Shown here: in pieces, positions 1 to 7,771 of the stretch | How positions within the stretch are numbered: position 1 is the first letter of the stretch | Layout: every line of letters begins with the position of its first letter | Assembly: GCF_018327685.1 (NCBI RefSeq) | Contig: NZ_BNEL01000003.1 | Span: forward strand, 806,001-870,000 | Source: Streptomyces sp. TS71-3 | GTDB taxonomy: Bacteria; Actinomycetota; Actinomycetes; Streptomycetales; Streptomycetaceae | DNA: 64,000 nt | Reading direction: 5' to 3' | The notes under the pieces: generated by a model | Told to the model about the DNA's origin: nothing | Databases searched by the model: none | The model's input: the letters and a program-made list of their open reading frames with translations, nothing else | Translations under genes and position numbers: made by a program

Positions 1-939
1 CACACACTGGCCGCCTACAGAAAGGCCATCGAGGACGGCGCCGACGCCCTGGAGTGTGATGTGCGCCTCACCGCCGACGGTCACCTGGTATGCGTACACG
101 ACCGGCGCGTCAACCGTACGTCCAACGGGCGGGGAGCCGTCTCGGCGCTGGAGCTCTCGGAACTCGCCGCGCTCGACTTCGGCTCGTGGAAGCGGCGCGC
201 TCCGGGCGCCGAGGCCCCGGGCTGGGAAGAGAGTCCCGACTGGGACGCCTCGAACGGCCCCGCCGGCGCCGCGTTCCGCCCCGAGGACACCTCCGTGCTG
301 ACCCTGGAACGGCTGCTCTCCCTGGTGGTGGGCGCGGACCGCAGGATCGGGCTGGCCATCGAGACCAAGCACCCGACCCGCTGGGCGGGCCAGGTCGAGG
401 AGCGCCTGCTCGCCACGCTCCGCCGCTTCGGCCTGGACGCGGGCGGGAGCGCGCTGAACGCGGGCGGAACGGCGCTGAACGCCGGCGGAGGCGCGCTGGA
501 CACGGGCACGAGCGCGCTGGACGTGCGCGGGAGCGCGCCGGACGCGGGTGGGGGCGTGCCGGACGCGGACGTGGGTGCGCCGGACGCGGGCGGGGGTGCG
601 ATCCCGGGGGCACCCGTGCGCGTGATGAGCTTCTCGTCCCGGTCCCTGCAACGCGTGCACAACGGTGCCCCGGGGCTGCCCACCGTCTTCCTGATGCAGT
701 TCCTCTCCCCCCGCCACCGCGAGGGCCGGCTGCCCGCCGGGGTGGGCATCGCGGGGCCGTCGATGCGGATCGTCCGCAACCACCCGGGCTTCGTCGCCCG
801 CCTGAAGGAGGCCGGCCGCCAGGTGCACGTCTGGACGGTCGACGAGCCCGAGGACGTGGATCTGTGCGTCGCGCTCGGCGTGGACGCCATCATCACCAAC
901 CGTCCGAAACAGGTGCTGCGACGGCTCGGTCGCGCATAA
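1..939 (+). CDS. Glycerophosphodiester phosphodiesterase family protein (5' truncated by window edge)
   Basis: The gene hydrolyses glycerophosphodiesters to glycerol-3-phosphate and an alcohol if it is a normal GDPD. The reading frame is open from base 1, so the start and the first catalytic His lie outside the window. What is visible fits the GDPD TIM barrel: an ECDV strand (residues 18-21, metal-binding Glu/Asp), HD at 33-34, the AIETK strand with Glu at 121, and the C-terminal VHVWTVDE...GVDAIITNRP end typical of the family. Residues about 147-202 are a degenerate Gly/Ala/Asp repeat (units like LNAGG, PDAGG) inserted in the barrel between strands, which the family normally lacks. No signal peptide can be judged. 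Family assignment is secure; substrate is unknown. Confidence 0.9.
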   Translation, partial: HTLAAYRKAIEDGADALECDVRLTADGHLVCVHDRRVNRTSNGRGAVSALELSELAALDFGSWKRRAPGAEAPGWEESPDWDASNGPAGAAFRPEDTSVLTLERLLSLVVGADRRIGLAIETKHPTRWAGQVEERLLATLRRFGLDAGGSALNAGGTALNAGGGALDTGTSALDVRGSAPDAGGGVPDADVGAPDAGGGAIPGAPVRVMSFSSRSLQRVHNGAPGLPTVFLMQFLSPRHREGRLPAGVGIAGPSMRIVRNHPGFVARLKEAGRQVHVWTVDEPEDVDLCVALGVDAIITNRPKQVLRRLGRA

Positions 940-1079
940 CAGCCGTTACCGGGCGTACAACGGCGCGTTCGCAGCGTATTCGGGTGTGAGTAATGCGTCA
1001 CGGTACGGCCGCTGGCCGGTTTCCGGCCGGGTGGCCCGGGGCATCCACTCCGTGGCGTGGGGCGAAGGAGGTCTCGGGG

Positions 1080-1787
1080 GTGGCGTTGGTGGTGGCACAG
1101 GAGGTGCCCACGTCGTCGAGCATGGCCGTACCCCATGGCCCTGCGGGCGTGGGGAAAGCCAGACGTCGTATGCGCGATCAGCTAAGCGTCAGCGGGGTCT
1201 CGGACACGGTCGTCGACGATGCCGTACTCATCCTTTCCGAACTGCTCAGCAACGCCTGCCGGCACGGCAGGCCCCTGGGCGACGCACCGGCCGGCGACGG
1301 TGACGTGCTGGCGGCGTGGCGCGTCGACACGGCGGGCCGGCTGACGGTCGAGGTCACGGACGGCGGCGGTCCGACCCGCCCCGTGCCGGCCAAGCCCTCG
1401 ATCACCGCGCACGGCGGCCGCGGGCTGAACATCATCACCGCCCTCGCCGACGACTGGGGCGTACGGGACGACCCGCGCGGCGAGGTCACCGTATGGGTCC
1501 TGGTGCACGGCGACCCGGCCCCCACCCGCGTCCCGGACGGCGCGGCCCGGGTGACCGGCCGCACCACCCGCCAGGAGAGCGGCCACGGCGCCGCCCGGTC
1601 GGAGAGCACCGGCCGCACCGCGATCGGCAAGCAGGGCCGCAGGACCACCGGCAGCGCTCCGGTCGCCCACGGGCACCGCCCGGCGCACCGGTACGGCGGC
1701 GACACGGCCGCCCGCGTGCCGTCGCGCCCGATGTCCGCCCAGCGCGGCGAGCGGGATTTCGCGGACACCCTCGACGACGCCGAATAG
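1080..1787 (+). CDS. RsbW-like ATP-binding protein (GHKL/HATPase, putative anti-sigma factor kinase)
   Basis: This is a 235-residue protein with a single HATPase fold. The N-box ELLSNACRHG, the G1 box VTDGGGP and the G2 box GGRGLNII are all present, as in the RsbW/SpoIIAB-like regulators abundant in Streptomyces, which bind sigma factors or anti-sigma antagonists. I chose GTG at 1080 because AAGGAGG lies at 1065-1071, eight bases upstream; an in-frame ATG at 993 has no such site. After the HATPase domain comes a basic, low-complexity tail of about 95 residues, probably disordered. No partner sigma gene is adjacent. The stop codon region is repeated just downstream (1783-1827). Confidence 0.85.
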   Translation: MALVVAQEVPTSSSMAVPHGPAGVGKARRRMRDQLSVSGVSDTVVDDAVLILSELLSNACRHGRPLGDAPAGDGDVLAAWRVDTAGRLTVEVTDGGGPTRPVPAKPSITAHGGRGLNIITALADDWGVRDDPRGEVTVWVLVHGDPAPTRVPDGAARVTGRTTRQESGHGAARSESTGRTAIGKQGRRTTGSAPVAHGHRPAHRYGGDTAARVPSRPMSAQRGERDFADTLDDAE

Positions 1788-1827
1788 CCGAGTGCGCGAG
1801 TACGCGAGTAGCCGAGTAGCCGAGTAA
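1783..1827 (+). repeat. Short tandem repeat containing the stop codon of the preceding ATPase gene
   Basis: The unit TAGCCGAG, whose TAG is the stop codon of the ATPase gene (1785-1787), recurs twice more with degenerate copies (GCGCGAG, TACGCGAG) between. The copies outside the gene appear derived from its 3' end. Confidence 0.7.
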
Positions 1828-2320
1828 GGCTTCCCGCGCCCGCCTTGGCGGACGTCACGACCGGACACGGCCCGGCAGCACGGCCGGACACCACGGTCCG
1901 AACGGCACGGCCGGCCTGACAGTGCCGTCAGGCACCCCGGCGGGTCCCGGAGCCCGGAGCTGAACTCACGCCCGGACACGGCACCGGAACCCGAGCCACC
2001 CGACAGCCGGACACGGCATCCGAACCTCACGCCGGGACGCGGCACCCAGAACCCCATGGCCGGACACGGCAACCCCGCCCCGCACCCGCACCCGACGGCC
2101 AGCAGCCGGCGGCCCGCAGCCCGCAGCCCGCGGCCGAGCACCACACACCGAGCCCGCGGCCGAGCACCAACCCGGAACCCGCAGCCGCCCCCCGGCTCCA
2201 AGCCCGCGGCCGCCGGACGCCGCGATTTCCCGCATTGTCGGTACGAAGGGCTAGGCTCCCGCCTACCAGACGAGCCGTACACCGAGCCGTACGACAAGCC
2301 GTACCCGGGAGACACCCACG
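1828..2320. other. Intergenic region, about 490 bp, no gene seen
   Basis: The stretch is rich in degenerate C/G-rich repeats (CCGGACACGGC-like units at 1861-2080 and GCCCGCGGCC-like units at 2110-2215). Open frames here have no ribosome site or recognisable protein. The promoter of the DUF5926 gene should lie near 2235-2300. Confidence 0.6.
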
Positions 2321-3295
2321 ATGGCGAAGAAGCGCCCTCAGACCAAGGCCAGGCGCCCGCAGCAGAGCACGGGCGCGGACGGAAGCATTCCGGTCGTCGG
2401 CGCGCGTGAGCCCTGCCCGTGTGGTTCCGGTCGCCGGTACAAGGCGTGCCACGGCCGGGCGGCGGCTCAGGCGGCGATCGAGCTGGTGCAGCGGCCGTTC
2501 GAGGGGCTGGCCGGCGAGGGCGACTGGGTGGCGCTGCGCGAGCTGGTGCCGGCCGCGACGGCGGAGCTCACGCTGAAGGAGGGCCTGCCGGAGGGCGTCC
2601 CGTCGGTCACGCTGGCGACGGTGCTGCCGATGGCGTGGCCCGCGCTGCGCCGCGACGACGGCTCGGTGCTGCTGGGCCTGCAGAACGACACGTCGTCCGG
2701 CGACATCAGCCGCGACCTCGCCGACACGCTCCAGCAGGCGCTGGCGTCGGAGCCCGGCGCCCCGGTCGCGGGCCGGCGGGTACCGCCGGACGGGCCCCGG
2801 CTCCAGGACCTGCTGGACCCGGCCGCGGCCTTCGAGCCGGTGGTCCACCCGGGCTTCGAGTTCTGGGTGCCGGACGCGGAGAACGCCACCCCGGAGGTCG
2901 CCGCCTCACTGGAGCGTGCGAACGCCGCGGCGATCCCGACCGCAAAGCTGTCGGGCGTCCCGTCGGCGTACTGGTGCGAGACCCCGGAGAAGAACCATCT
3001 GCGCTGGGTGATGCCGCACCCCGAGGAGCAGCTCCTCGACGCGCTCGCGCGGCTGCACGCGGCGGAGGCGTCGTCGCTGGGCGAGAACACCCGGCTGGTC
3101 GGCTCGTTCCGGGCGCACGGCCTCATCGTGCCCGTCTGGGACCTGCCGAGCGGGATGTCCGCGCAGGACACCGAGAAGCCCGCGGCCGAGTTCGCGGAGC
3201 GGCTCGCGACCGCTCTCGCCTCGGACGCCCCGCTGACCCCGGAGGAGCGCCGCGCACGGGGCGGCCTCACCAACCGCCAGGTCACGCTGAGCTGA
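2321..3295 (+). CDS. DUF5926 family protein with SEC-C zinc motif
   Basis: A 324-residue cytoplasmic protein found widely in Streptomyces. A SEC-C type zinc ligand set, C32-x-C34-x8-C43-H44 (EPCPCGSGRRYKACHG), follows a basic N-terminus (MAKKRPQTKARR). The remaining ~280 residues are the conserved DUF5926 body, acidic and soluble with no membrane segment. SEC-C motifs in SecA and other proteins bind zinc and mediate protein or nucleic-acid contacts, so an interaction role is plausible, but the actual function is not known. ATG 2321 follows GGGAGACACCCACG. A strong hairpin (3415-3465) ends the transcript. Confidence 0.88.
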   Translation: MAKKRPQTKARRPQQSTGADGSIPVVGAREPCPCGSGRRYKACHGRAAAQAAIELVQRPFEGLAGEGDWVALRELVPAATAELTLKEGLPEGVPSVTLATVLPMAWPALRRDDGSVLLGLQNDTSSGDISRDLADTLQQALASEPGAPVAGRRVPPDGPRLQDLLDPAAAFEPVVHPGFEFWVPDAENATPEVAASLERANAAAIPTAKLSGVPSAYWCETPEKNHLRWVMPHPEEQLLDALARLHAAEASSLGENTRLVGSFRAHGLIVPVWDLPSGMSAQDTEKPAAEFAERLATALASDAPLTPEERRARGGLTNRQVTLS

Positions 3296-3414
3296 GGTCC
3301 CGGCTCCCCGGCCCCGCCCTTCGTACGCGGCGGCCGGGCCGGGCCACCCGCACCGGGACACGACCACCCGGGCGGCGGGAGGGGCCGGGAGCGGTCAGTA
3401 CGCCGAACGGCGCA

Positions 3415-3465
3415 CACATACGAGGACGGCCGGCACCCGGTGGGTGCCGGCCGTCCTCGTATGTG
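3415..3465 (+). terminator. Perfect 24-bp hairpin terminator downstream of the DUF5926 gene
   Basis: Arms 3415-3438 and 3442-3465 are exact inverted repeats of 24 bp with a 3-base loop (GGT). It lies 120 bp after the stop codon and has no T-tract, as is usual for Streptomyces terminators. Confidence 0.85.
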
Positions 3466-4242
3466 GCGCGGGCCGCGGACGCTGCGCGTGTGGCGCTGCG
3501 TGACGGTCGGGGGCCCGGCATGCAGACGCCCGGTTGCTGGCGACGGGGGATGCACCAGCAACCGGGCTGTATGAACGGTAACAAGAGATCGGCGGTTAGC
3601 AAATTCGATCTCGGCCATTCGCACGGCGATTTACCTGCACGGATGGGGAGTTGTGACAGGAGTCACCCGCTGTTTCCCCAACCCTGCGGCTGACTGGTCG
3701 GTCAGCTTGCCCGAAGCCGGGGCAGGTCAGTGGCAGGGGGACGGTGACGGGGAGGGGTTGGCCGGGAAGGGTCCCTGCGCGCGGAGTTCGCTCACGGCGG
3801 GTCGTCTGGACGCAGAATCGTTCGGGCGTGTCGCTTGATTCCGCGGGCGCCTTGGGCGGGTTGCTCCCCGGACCCGTTTGGCGGGTCGCTGCTCCGTACG
3901 GGCCCGCGACAACCGGAATCCCAACCTCGTGGAGCACCGGCACGGCACCCGCGGGGAGACGGCACCGCATCTGCGCGGAACCGGCGCCCCAACCGCCTGG
4001 AGCCGGCGGCCTCATCACGTCGGGCCGGCGGCCTGATCGCGTGGGAGCGAGCGGCCTCATCGCGTCGAGGCGGCGGGCCACCCGCTCGGGAACGGAAACC
4101 GGGCCCACGGACGGCCGAAACCCTCCGTCCACGGATCCGGAACCGACTTGCCCGCGGGGCGCCTTGCCAGCGGCGCCTCGCCTCTAGACGTCTCGCCTCT
4201 AGACGTCTCACCTCTCGGCGTCTCGCCCGCAACGGCCGAACC
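3466..4242. other. Intergenic region, about 780 bp, no convincing gene
   Basis: No frame here combines a ribosome site with a recognisable protein. There are degenerate repeats: CATCACGTCGGGCCGGCGGCC-like units at 4010-4080, and three copies of a CCTCTAGACGTCTCG-like unit at 4180-4226. It separates the DUF5926 gene from the convergent PrimPol-like gene. Confidence 0.55.
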
Positions 4243-4269
4243 CCGGAGGAGCACCCCATGCTCCTCCGG
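4243..4269. terminator. Hairpin downstream of the PrimPol-like gene
   Basis: Perfect 10-bp arms CCGGAGGAGC (4243-4252) and GCTCCTCCGG (4260-4269) with a 7-base loop. It lies about 100 bp beyond the stop codon of the minus-strand gene and may terminate it. Confidence 0.5.
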
Positions 4270-4319
4270 TACGCGCCTTGCCTCTCGGACTACCTCTCCG
4301 GCTTCATCTCCGGATCTCC

Positions 4320-4377
4320 GGTCACATCTCCGGATCCCCGGCCGAAGCTCCGGCCGGATCGCCGGTCACATCTCCGG
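4320..4377. repeat. Direct repeat including the stop codon of the PrimPol-like gene
   Basis: GGTCACATCTCCGG occurs at 4320-4333 and again at 4364-4377. The second copy contains the stop codon (TCA on the plus strand at 4366-4368) of the minus-strand gene. Degenerate CTCCGG-rich copies lie between and beyond. Confidence 0.65.
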
Positions 4378-5145
4378 TGCGCTCACTCCGCGGTGCGTCA
4401 GCGCGTCGACCACCGCGTCCACCACGGCCTCGACGTCAGGCACCCAGGGGGCGGCCGAGCCGGGCAGGGGCGCGCGCTCCCAGCGGACCCGGCCCTGGCC
4501 CGTGAGGGACGGCGGGAGGGCCAGGTAGCCGCCCGTGCCGTGGAAGCGGAGCGAGCCGGGGACGAAGTCCTTGGCGTAGAGCAGGTCGCCGAGCTGCTCC
4601 ATCGAGTAGGGGGCGACGAGGATCGCCCACCGCGTCGGCGTGGCGACCACCGGGCCCAGCCGGATGTCCTGCCGGTCCAGTGCGGCCAGCGCGCGCGCCG
4701 CCGCGACGGCGGGCAGGCTGACGGCGCACGGGGCGCTGCCTCCGGTGGCCATCACGATCGGGGCCGCCGGGCGGTTGCTCCACCACCAGCGGACCATGCG
4801 CTCGTCCGTCGTGGCGGCCAGCAGACCGGGGTCGAAGGGGTGCGCGCCGGGCACCACGCACTCCGGGTCGGGGCACGCGCAGCGGGTGCCGCGGGTGCCG
4901 CGGTGGGACTGGAGGCCGACCCCGGGCAGGACGGGCCAGTGCCACTCCGTCGCGAACGTCAGCGCCGCCCCGATCGTGTCGGGGCGGTTCTTCCTGCCGC
5001 CGGTCCGGGAGCCCTCGGCTCTGCTTGCCGTACCGGTGCGTGCGCCACTGGCGGGGCCGCGCTCCTCCCCGCTCCCCTTGCCGTTCTTCCGTCCGAAGGT
5101 CCACCTGGACAGGAGCCTGCGTCGCCTTCCGAGGATCTCGCGCAT
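4366..5145 (-). CDS. Bifunctional DNA primase/polymerase (PrimPol)-like protein, catalytic motif degenerate
   Basis: A 259-residue protein resembling the N-terminal PrimPol domain of archaeo-eukaryotic primases seen in actinobacterial elements. A zinc-type motif C89-x-C91-x4-C96...H102 (CACPDPECVVPGAHP) and the WWSNRP...VMATG block are retained. Where active enzymes carry the DxD metal ligands after this block (as in VVDVD), the sequence reads CAVSLPAVAA, and the later conserved His strand reads TRWAILVAP. It is therefore probably not a polymerase and may be a structural or regulatory descendant. ATG 5145 was chosen because GGAAAGGAAC precedes it; a frame extension to 5274 lacks a ribosome site. 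It is divergent from the PP2C gene. Confidence 0.75.
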   Translation of the reverse strand: MREILGRRRRLLSRWTFGRKNGKGSGEERGPASGARTGTASRAEGSRTGGRKNRPDTIGAALTFATEWHWPVLPGVGLQSHRGTRGTRCACPDPECVVPGAHPFDPGLLAATTDERMVRWWWSNRPAAPIVMATGGSAPCAVSLPAVAAARALAALDRQDIRLGPVVATPTRWAILVAPYSMEQLGDLLYAKDFVPGSLRFHGTGGYLALPPSLTGQGRVRWERAPLPGSAAPWVPDVEAVVDAVVDALTHRGVSAPEM

Positions 5146-5732
5146 GAGCGCTCGTTCCTTTCCACGTTGAACGCCGAGGACCACATCACACCATGTGTCG
5201 ATCACTTCACTACGCGTACGTGCTGGCGCGTCACACCCCTGCGGAGACAGGGGGAGAACCCCTGGGCCGAGCACGGGCTGTCGGCCCTACTGCGCTGCTC
5301 AGAGCATGGGCATGGCGTGGGGTGACGGTGCCCGGCGATGCGTCCTTCACACAGGACTCTCGCCGTCCCGTCACGGTGGATAGAAGCACGACCGTCGGTG
5401 GTAATGACGCCCGGGTCCGCCGCCAGGTTCCGGGATCACGCGATCCCGCTCACCCTGGCCATCACCGATTACGTTACCCACAGCGGCCGTTGTGACGCTC
5501 CGTTGAACGAAACCAGTCGACCGCAATATGCCGTTCCTTGCGGCGTTTTTCAGCCAAGTTCGCTGCGTGACCACCCGACCGCGGACACCATAAAAGCGAA
5601 TAGGACAATGCTGGACATCTGTGTATCTCTGCGTGTAGATGTGGAGCCATTGCCAGCCAGGGCCAACGGCGCGGAGAGACACCCAAGGACGCTGAAACTC
5701 ACGGGAAGACGTGGGATGACAGGGGGTTTGTC
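5146..5732. other. Divergent intergenic region (PrimPol-like / PP2C), about 590 bp
   Basis: The region must hold the promoters of both divergent genes. It is less GC-rich around 5460-5660. No RNA gene or protein was recognised; one long plus-strand frame crossing it is only a shadow of the PP2C gene. Confidence 0.55.
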
Positions 5733-5777
5733 ATGCTTTTGTGGAGTACGCACCGGCCGGAGAGCTGGGCACCATGA
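5733..5777 (+). CDS. Possible 14-residue leader peptide translationally coupled to the PP2C gene
   Basis: ATG 5733 follows AGGGGG (5721-5726) at six bases and encodes MLLWSTHRPESWAP. Its TGA (5775-5777) overlaps the ATG of the phosphatase (5774-5776) in an ATGA arrangement. The strong ribosome site fits this small frame better than the alternative GTG start of the phosphatase at 5741. Coupling would make phosphatase translation depend on reading the leader. No similar peptide is known to me; the call rests on position, ribosome site and overlap only. Confidence 0.45.
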   Translation: MLLWSTHRPESWAP

Positions 5778-7303
5778 GCGCTCCGCATCTTCCGAAAGTG
5801 GCCGGAATCGACTCCACGGTCCCGTCACCCGCACACACTGTCACGCCTCCGAGCGGCCCCGCGGCCGCCGCATCCGGCTCATCCACGCCCCCCGGCGGCC
5901 ACCCCGGCGGAGCGTCCGCTCCCGCTGCGGTGTTCCAGGACCGGCTGGCGGGCTGGGTCTCCGACCTCACCACGCTCCACGAGCTCACCGAGCGCCTCAC
6001 CCGCACCACGCGCCTCCAGGATGCGCTGCACGAACTACTGCGCGCCGGCGCGGCTCTCGTGGGCGCCCGGCGCGGACTGGTGGTCCTCGAACCCTCCGAC
6101 GGTCTCGGCCCCGACACCACGCTCGGTTTCGGCCTCTCCCGCGCCGATCTCGGCCACCTGGAGACGGTGCCCCGCGCGGCCACCTCCCACGGGCGGCTGC
6201 TCGACACGCCCGCCGGACTGCCCGGCGGCGAGCGGGAGATCGTGCACGCGGACCTGCCGGCCGAGGACGGCCTCGACCCCCGGCACCGCGAGGTCAGTGC
6301 CCGGCTCGGCTGCGCGGCCAGCTACGCGCTCCCGCTCAGCACCACGGCGGCGGGCCGGCTCGGCGCGGTGGTCTGGCTCTACGACGAGCCCGCCGAGCCG
6401 ACCGAGCGCCGGCGCCACCTGATCGGCCTCTACGCCCGGCACGCCACCGAGCACCTGGGGCGGCTCCTCGAACTGGAGCGCGCGCGCTCCGCGCTCACCA
6501 CCCTCGCCCAGGAACTGCTGCCCACCCGGCTGCCCCGCGTGCCAGGGGTGCGGCTGGCCGTGCGGCACCGCACCGGGCGGCGCGGCGGCGGCGACTGGTA
6601 CGACGCGCTGCCGCTGCCCGAGGACGCCCTCGGGCTCGCCGTGGGATCCGTCACGGGCTCGGGCCCCGCGGTGGTCGCCGCGATGGGGCGGCTGCGGGCG
6701 TCCCTGCGGGCGTACGCGCTGATGGAGGGCGAGGACCCGGTCGCCGTGCTGTCCGACCTCGAACTGCTGATGCGGCTGACCGAGCCGGCACGCGCCGCCA
6801 CCGCGCTCTTCGCCTACTGCGAGCCCGCGATGCGGAAGATCACGTTCGCCGGGGCCGGGCACACGCCGCCGCTGATCGTCGGGGCGCACCGGACGGAGTT
6901 CGTGGAGACGTCGCTGTCCGCGCCGCTCGGGATGCTCTCGTGCTGGGAGGCGCCGAGCGTGGAGCTGTCGCCCGCGCCAGGAGAAACGGTGCTCCTGTGC
7001 ACGGACGGGTTGCTGCGGCGGACGGGGGAGCCGATGGACCGCGCGTTCGCGCGGCTGCACGCGGCCGGGGCGAGCGTGCCGGCCGGGGTGCGGGGGGATC
7101 CCGGGGCCGTGGCCGATCATGTGCTGGGGTGCATGGTGGGCGGGGGGTCGGGGGGACCGGGGGACGCAGGCGGTTCCGGGGGGTCCGCGGGTGGCGCCGA
7201 CGCGGTGGATGCCGCGAAGGGGGCGGTCGGGCGGGGTGGGGGGTCCCGTGCGGGGGAGGATGCCGACGCGGACGTGGTGCTGCTGGCGGCCTGCTTCGGG
7301 TGA
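5774..7303 (+). CDS. GAF-PP2C (SpoIIE/RsbU-type) serine/threonine phosphatase
   Basis: A 509-residue soluble protein. A disordered Pro/Ala-rich N-terminus (about 1-50) is followed by a GAF-like sensor (about 60-235) and a SpoIIE-type PP2C domain (about 250-509). Family members dephosphorylate anti-anti-sigma factors in partner-switching cascades. The motif GGDWYD (Asp at 274) and CTDG are present, but the canonical GDV[SM]G[HK]G reads GSVTGSG, with Ser at about 292 replacing a metal-binding Asp. The final D-D-x-x-x-L motif reads ADVVLL, and a Gly-rich insertion precedes it. Activity may be weak or lost. ATG 5774 overlaps a leader frame; GTG 5741 is the alternative start. Two RsbW-like ATPases lie in the same 10 kb. 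Confidence 0.85.
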   Translation: MSAPHLPKVAGIDSTVPSPAHTVTPPSGPAAAASGSSTPPGGHPGGASAPAAVFQDRLAGWVSDLTTLHELTERLTRTTRLQDALHELLRAGAALVGARRGLVVLEPSDGLGPDTTLGFGLSRADLGHLETVPRAATSHGRLLDTPAGLPGGEREIVHADLPAEDGLDPRHREVSARLGCAASYALPLSTTAAGRLGAVVWLYDEPAEPTERRRHLIGLYARHATEHLGRLLELERARSALTTLAQELLPTRLPRVPGVRLAVRHRTGRRGGGDWYDALPLPEDALGLAVGSVTGSGPAVVAAMGRLRASLRAYALMEGEDPVAVLSDLELLMRLTEPARAATALFAYCEPAMRKITFAGAGHTPPLIVGAHRTEFVETSLSAPLGMLSCWEAPSVELSPAPGETVLLCTDGLLRRTGEPMDRAFARLHAAGASVPAGVRGDPGAVADHVLGCMVGGGSGGPGDAGGSGGSAGGADAVDAAKGAVGRGGGSRAGEDADADVVLLAACFG

Positions 7304-7771
7304 GGCGGGGCGGGGGCGGGGCGGCTGGTGTGTCTGGTGGTCAGCCGCGGGCGTCCACCGGGGTTGGTTGCTGCGGCCTCGGGATCGTTGAGGCCGCATT
7401 CGCATTCGGCGCGAGCGCCTTCTGTTTCGTTGTGGGGCGGGGCCCCGGGGGGATGTACGTGCTCGGTCCGGCGCCCCTCTGTCGTCCGGATGGTTCCGTA
7501 GGCCCGGCGCCGGACGCTGCGCGCGCACATCCCCCCGTGTCCCCTCTCGTCTCGTACGCGGCTGCGGGCCGGTGGGGCTGCTCGTTCCTGGCCGGGGCGC
7601 GCCGCAAACGTGTTGCGCGGGCAGGAGCGGCGCTCCCGGAACGGGCGGTGGTGCGATGTGCGCCGGACACCGGCCGCCGGCAGTGTCCAGGCAGGGGGCT
7701 GCTCGCCGTGGACGTGCGCAATTACGATGGACGGCGTTCCGGGACGTGGTGTCGTAGGTGAGGAGAAGGCC
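7304..7771. other. Intergenic region, about 470 bp, carrying a structured repeat
   Basis: Apart from the 7447-7536 repeat there is only the pepP-like leader. The sequence reads open in several frames but none has a ribosome site and family resemblance. Confidence 0.6.
7447..7536. repeat. Structured dispersed repeat, copy A
   Basis: Outer arms GGGGGGATGT (7447-7456) and ACATCCCCCC (7527-7536), and inner arms GTCCGGCGCC (7466-7475) and GGCGCCGGAC (7506-7515), make a two-tier hairpin. Its reverse complement aligns with copy B at 22221-22310, including the loop core AACCATCCGGACGAC. I believe this family is scattered in other Streptomyces genomes. Confidence 0.75.

Noticed and set aside
4258..5325. 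Plus-strand frame with ATG 4258 after GGAGGAGC
   Set aside because: The GGAGGAGC is the arm of a hairpin, and the frame runs antisense to the PrimPol-like gene with no protein-like content after about 20 codons.
5338..7761. Long plus-strand frame (807 codons) across the PP2C gene
   Set aside because: It is in a different frame from the clear GAF-PP2C protein and reads as Arg/Ala/Pro repeats.
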